Assembly (NCBI RefSeq): GCF_001625215.2
Contig: NC_030387.2
Span: forward strand, 30,031,606 to 30,095,605
Reading direction: 5' to 3'
DNA from: Daucus carota subsp. sativus
Lineage: Eukaryota; Streptophyta; Magnoliopsida; Apiales; Apiaceae
Length of the DNA: 64,000 bases
In this document: piece by piece, positions 60,516 through 64,000 of the stretch
How the letters are laid out: each line of letters opens with the position of its first letter
Numbering within the stretch: the first letter of the stretch is position 1
Position numbers and translations under genes: made by a program
Notes under the pieces: model-generated
What the model saw: only the letters and a program-made list of their open reading frames with translations
The model's database searches: none
What the model was told of the DNA's origin: nothing

Positions 60516-60795
60516 CTCCCTCCGTCCTTTTTATTTCTTTACACTTTCTTTTCTGGGCTGTCCCATCCAATTCTTTATATTTCAAAACTTACCAAAAATA
60601 GTCAATAGATCCCACCACTTCTCCATTTTTCTTTCCTTTTCACACTACTTTTACTCCACTATCTTATTTTTATACATTAAAAATCAATGGGTCCACCACT
60701 TCACCCATTTTTCTTTCTCTTTTCCACTACTTTATACATATTTCTTAACCTCAGTGCCCAACCCATTTGATAAGAAATGGGAGGGACGGAGGGAG
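60516..60795. mobile_element. Stowaway MITE, fifth family
   Basis: CTCCCTCCGTCCTTTTTATT, mirrored by GGGAGGGACGGAGGGAG, TA at 60514-60515 and 60796-60797. A direct CCACTTC..CCATTTTTCTTTC motif occurs twice inside (about 60612 and 60697). A partial relative lies at 32545-32650. Confidence 0.85.
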
Positions 60796-60797
60796 TA

Positions 60798-61478
60798 ATA
60801 AGGAGTACTACATTTCACCATCTAGTTGGATTCTTTATTACTCATCTTGTTGGTATTAGCATGGATTGATCGCACACTTTCCCTGTGGCAGTGTCGTATT
60901 ACATGAAAATTTATTCTTTACCTATATTAGTTGTTTTGGTATAAATATTTTATTGCTTGGACAATGACATATATTACTATTCATTTCCTATGTTAACAGA
61001 CAGAATTAATTCCACGTGTACCACAAGTGACCATTCAATTAGTCACCTTTTTTTTTGCTAAATAATTTGTCACCTTTATTTATCTTAAAATAAAATCTAT
61101 ATCATAATTATTGAAAATTTATTATCTAAACTCCCGTCTCACCGAATTATTCACATTACATAATCCAAGACTTCTACAAGAATGATTTTATATATTACTT
61201 TATTTTTTTCTCTTAACATAACTTAATTATTTTAATCTTTTAGAAAAATTATAAAATTATACAAACTATAAATATCCAAAAAAATGTTAACAAAAGGATA
61301 GAACGGAGGTAATCGCTAAAAATAGAAAGTGTGTTTATTTTTCTCATTACCCTTTTTCCCTTTTCTAAACTCTCCTTATTGCACAACTCCCCAGACGCCT
61401 AAACAAATCCCCCAAATTCACACATATATAAAATCTATATATCTCGTTTCTAGGGTTTCGAATTAGGAAATCCTAGAG
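60798..61478. other. POB1 upstream region
   Basis: AT-rich. A TATA box (TATATAAA, 61425-61432) sits 47 bases before the ATG, giving a short leader that includes CTAGGGTTTCG. Confidence 0.5.
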
Positions 61479-63722
61479 ATGAAGAATTTGGGGTCGGACC
61501 TTTTTGATCCTCCTCTAATTTCCACCATGGAATCCGACTCCTCCAACGACGTCGTTTCTCGTGACGCCGATTTCGGATTCGCCTTCAACGACAGTAACTT
61601 CTCCGACCGGACGCTCCGGATCGAGATTCTCGCCGACGATAACTCGACGGAGTGTTTCGCCGGAGATGACGTGTCCCAGAGCATCTCCGATTGGGCTAGG
61701 CATCGGAAGCGGAGGCGAGAAGATGTTGTTAAGAAAGAGATTGGTCAGTTTATATCGTTTATAGGTGTTTATATTTTTGTTGTTTTGGTTTATTACGTTT
61801 GTGTTAAGTTTGTTACTGTGAAATTGATACAAAATTGGAAGTAAAATATTAAACAGAGCTGTAATCTGAATCGGCTACGGTATTTGTCGATTTCGTTAAT
61901 TAGAATGTTCTGTGTGCTCGTTAATGTTATAGAATTTAGTTTTTTAACTTTGGAATATAATTGTGTGGATGTTTGATAGGTTTGTACTTTAAGGTCTGTT
62001 TGTTGATTAAATGTGTATCTATGGAATTGGAGAATGCTTTTTATGCTGTGCTTTTATTATATGTTATACTGATACTATGTGTAGGACATTTGATGGAGTG
62101 TATTGTTGTTTTTAGCAGTTGACGTTGACGTTATTGAGGACGAGCAAGTAGTTGATTGTAACCAGCCAGATACGGAGGATGGTTTTGGCTGTGAAAATGA
62201 AGATGAAGATGGAGTTGCGATGGTTGAAGAAGCAAAACCAGGTTTGGGAAATGTTTTATGTGAATTTTGGAGAGCCTATATACTGTCTGTAGGTGAATTA
62301 GCTATCCCAATATGATTTCTATAAAGAAGGGGGGGGGGGGGGGGGGGGATTTTTACTGTGCATTATGAAGAAAAGGTACAAGAAGTCCATTATTACAAAT
62401 TGATTTTGTATGTAAACTTATGATGATAATTATATTAGGATTGAGGATTATTATTTGCACTATCTGGATAAAAAAACAAACATCAAAACTTTCATATGGG
62501 GACACGCCTCGTGGTGTACTCCACCTCTGCCTCTGATATGCTGTGAGTAGGGTAACTTATGACACCCGTGCTTCGTGGAACACGTTAAGATTGTTCCTTA
62601 TATATATATATTCTCTGAATTTAGTTTAGTTATATCTTTCACTATGTTTTTCACAAGTCCCAATACGAAAGGTTACTTATTTTCTTACTATATCATCGTT
62701 TATTATTTTCATATTGTATATCTTATATAGCTTATGTACATTATTTTATTTGTAGGAGATGAGGCTGCAAATTGCAATCACTGGAACATGGACTGTACTG
62801 AAGTATTAAGAACTATAACTTTGCATATAAGCTCTCCGATTCTAGCAGCAAAAAGTCCATTTTTCTACAAAGTAAGTCTTACTAAAGTGTTTTTTCATTA
62901 CTTGCTTTGTAATTTTTAAGTTGATATTGACTCTTTGTCAGCACCTACCTTTGTTGGATTGTAATTTATAATCTTTTCTGTGTTCATTGTGTAGCTGTTC
63001 TCTAATGGGATGAGGGAGTCAGAGCAGCGAAATGTAATTCTACGAATAAATGCATATGGTAGGTTTGGAAGTTCTTAATATTTTGTGTTATATTTTTAAC
63101 ATATAGCATTAGCTGAAATAGATTCCTGTATAAGAAGGGTTGTGACTGCCTCCTTCAATCCTTCGAATTGAGTGCGTCCAAATTGAAACTAGATTATTAT
63201 GTTTGATGTCATGGTTGTACCTTTTCCAGGTCATTGTTGCATCATCGATCACTCCAAAATACAGTGATCTGTTTAAGTAAACATTCTTTGCAATAGAACA
63301 ATCTGATCTCATATATGTAAAACTAGATGTGTGCTACATGACCGTATTCGACATTGTACCTGTTGAACTTTTAGGTAAGTTCTAGAGATTTTGCTTACAA
63401 AACAACTGACATTAATACTTTTTGCTTTGTTCATTTGAACAGAAGAAGCTGCTCTTATGGACCTCCTAAATTTTATGTATAGCAACACCTTAAAAGTTAC
63501 CACTGCTCCTGCTTTACTGGATGTCCTGATGGCTGCTGACAAATTTGAGGTTGCTTCATGCATGAGGTATTGCAGCCGTTTGTTACGGAACTTGCCGATG
63601 ACTCCGGAGTCTGCATTGTTATATCTAGAGCTTCCTTCTAGCGTCCTAATGGCTGAAGCTGTTCAGCCATTAACAGACGCTGCAAAGCAGTTTCTGGCTG
63701 TTCGCTACAGAGATATATCCAA
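61479..63722 (+). CDS. POB1: BTB/POZ protein POB1 (LRB type), 5' part
   Basis: Substrate adaptor for CUL3 E3 ubiquitin ligases in the nucleus; the Arabidopsis relatives (LRB1, LRB2/POB1) act in light signalling. Five exons are seen: 61479-61743, 62119-62241, 62756-62871, 62995-63058, 63443-63722; the last ends at a GTAAGT donor and the gene runs past the right edge. The N-terminus has [30 protein letters not shown] and a basic [12 protein letters not shown] likely to be a nuclear signal, then an acidic stretch. The BTB domain spans [20 protein letters not shown] to [11 protein letters not shown]; the BACK region starts [20 protein letters not shown]. The usual full length exceeds 500 residues; about 280 are here. 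Exon 6 was not identified with confidence before position 64000. Intron 2 contains a 20-base G run. Confidence 0.94.
62329..62348 (+). repeat. Poly-G tract (20 G) in POB1 intron 2
   Basis: An uninterrupted run of 20 G, 88 bases after the exon 2 donor. Could be length-variable or misread in sequencing. Confidence 0.9.
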
Positions 63723-64000
63723 GTAAGTGCAGTATGGTGACTAAATAAAATTTGATTATAATGAAGTTTTATTTTTCTTACCTCTTCTAATGTGTGGTTG
63801 GGGAATGTTATATGTCCTTTAAAACTGTTTGCGATAATTTTTCTTCATTTATTTGCCATCCCAACTGTTACCAGAACTTGTATATATGTATATACATATA
63901 TGATGCCTTTGTAGTATATATAGATTTGGTGGATCCTAGCAGATATGTTTTTTGTTCTGCATCAGCAGTGTTCCCTTTAGCTATAGGTTGAGTTTTCAAT

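Overview
This is a eudicot plant nuclear window: AT-rich DNA, multi-exon genes with GT..AG introns, plant-only families (RABA-type Rab, reticulon-like B, HWS-type F-box, RG-II xylosyltransferase, class III chitinase) and many small plant transposons. The species cannot be fixed from sequence alone; an asterid is my guess.

Layout. 0.5-1 kb: last exon of a RABA4-like Rab GTPase (+). 1.7-3.05 kb: decayed oligopeptide transporter (OPT). 3.9-8.1 kb: SnRK1 beta subunit (AKINbeta, -). 8.5-11.7 kb: Stowaway MITE, a SINE with perfect target duplications, a Mutator-like foldback MITE, a small palindromic-ended MITE and a WD40 gene fragment. 12.3-14.2 kb: reticulon-like protein (+). 15.1-18.5 kb: a very young non-autonomous LTR element lying in an older MITE. 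19.2-23.1 kb: U11/U12 snRNP 59K-like protein (-), with an LTR-type fossil in intron 1. 23.4-24.2 kb: hAT-type MITE. 24.7-25.05 kb: class III chitinase relic; the intact chitinase is at 26.9-27.7 kb. 28.6-35.7 kb: two tandem sphingolipid delta-8 desaturase genes, each with a 5' UTR intron. 36.9-40.4 kb: RGXT-like glycosyltransferase. 41.0-41.6 kb: LRR receptor-like protein relic. 43.6-44.4 kb: C2-domain protein. 44.8-52 kb: mostly intergenic with several MITEs. 53.3-54.5 kb: HWS-like F-box protein. 55.7-59.7 kb: small glyoxalase/VOC protein with a 3.4-kb first intron. 61.5 kb to the right edge: POB1/LRB-type BTB protein, cut by the window.

Context. The order reticulon - sphingolipid desaturase - HWS - POB1 matches what I recall of Arabidopsis chromosome 3 (At3g61560, At3g61580, At3g61590, At3g61600), so the right two thirds looks like an ancient collinear block, with chitinase, RGXT, C2 and VOC genes between. 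The genes do not form an operon or one pathway. Local tandem duplication (desaturase, chitinase) and MITE insertion into introns and flanks shaped the region. I found no CRISPR array, tRNA gene, rRNA gene or novel multi-gene system. The most notable items are the young LTR element with almost no interior, the conserved intron block shared by the two desaturase genes, and the newly delimited SINE and MITEs.
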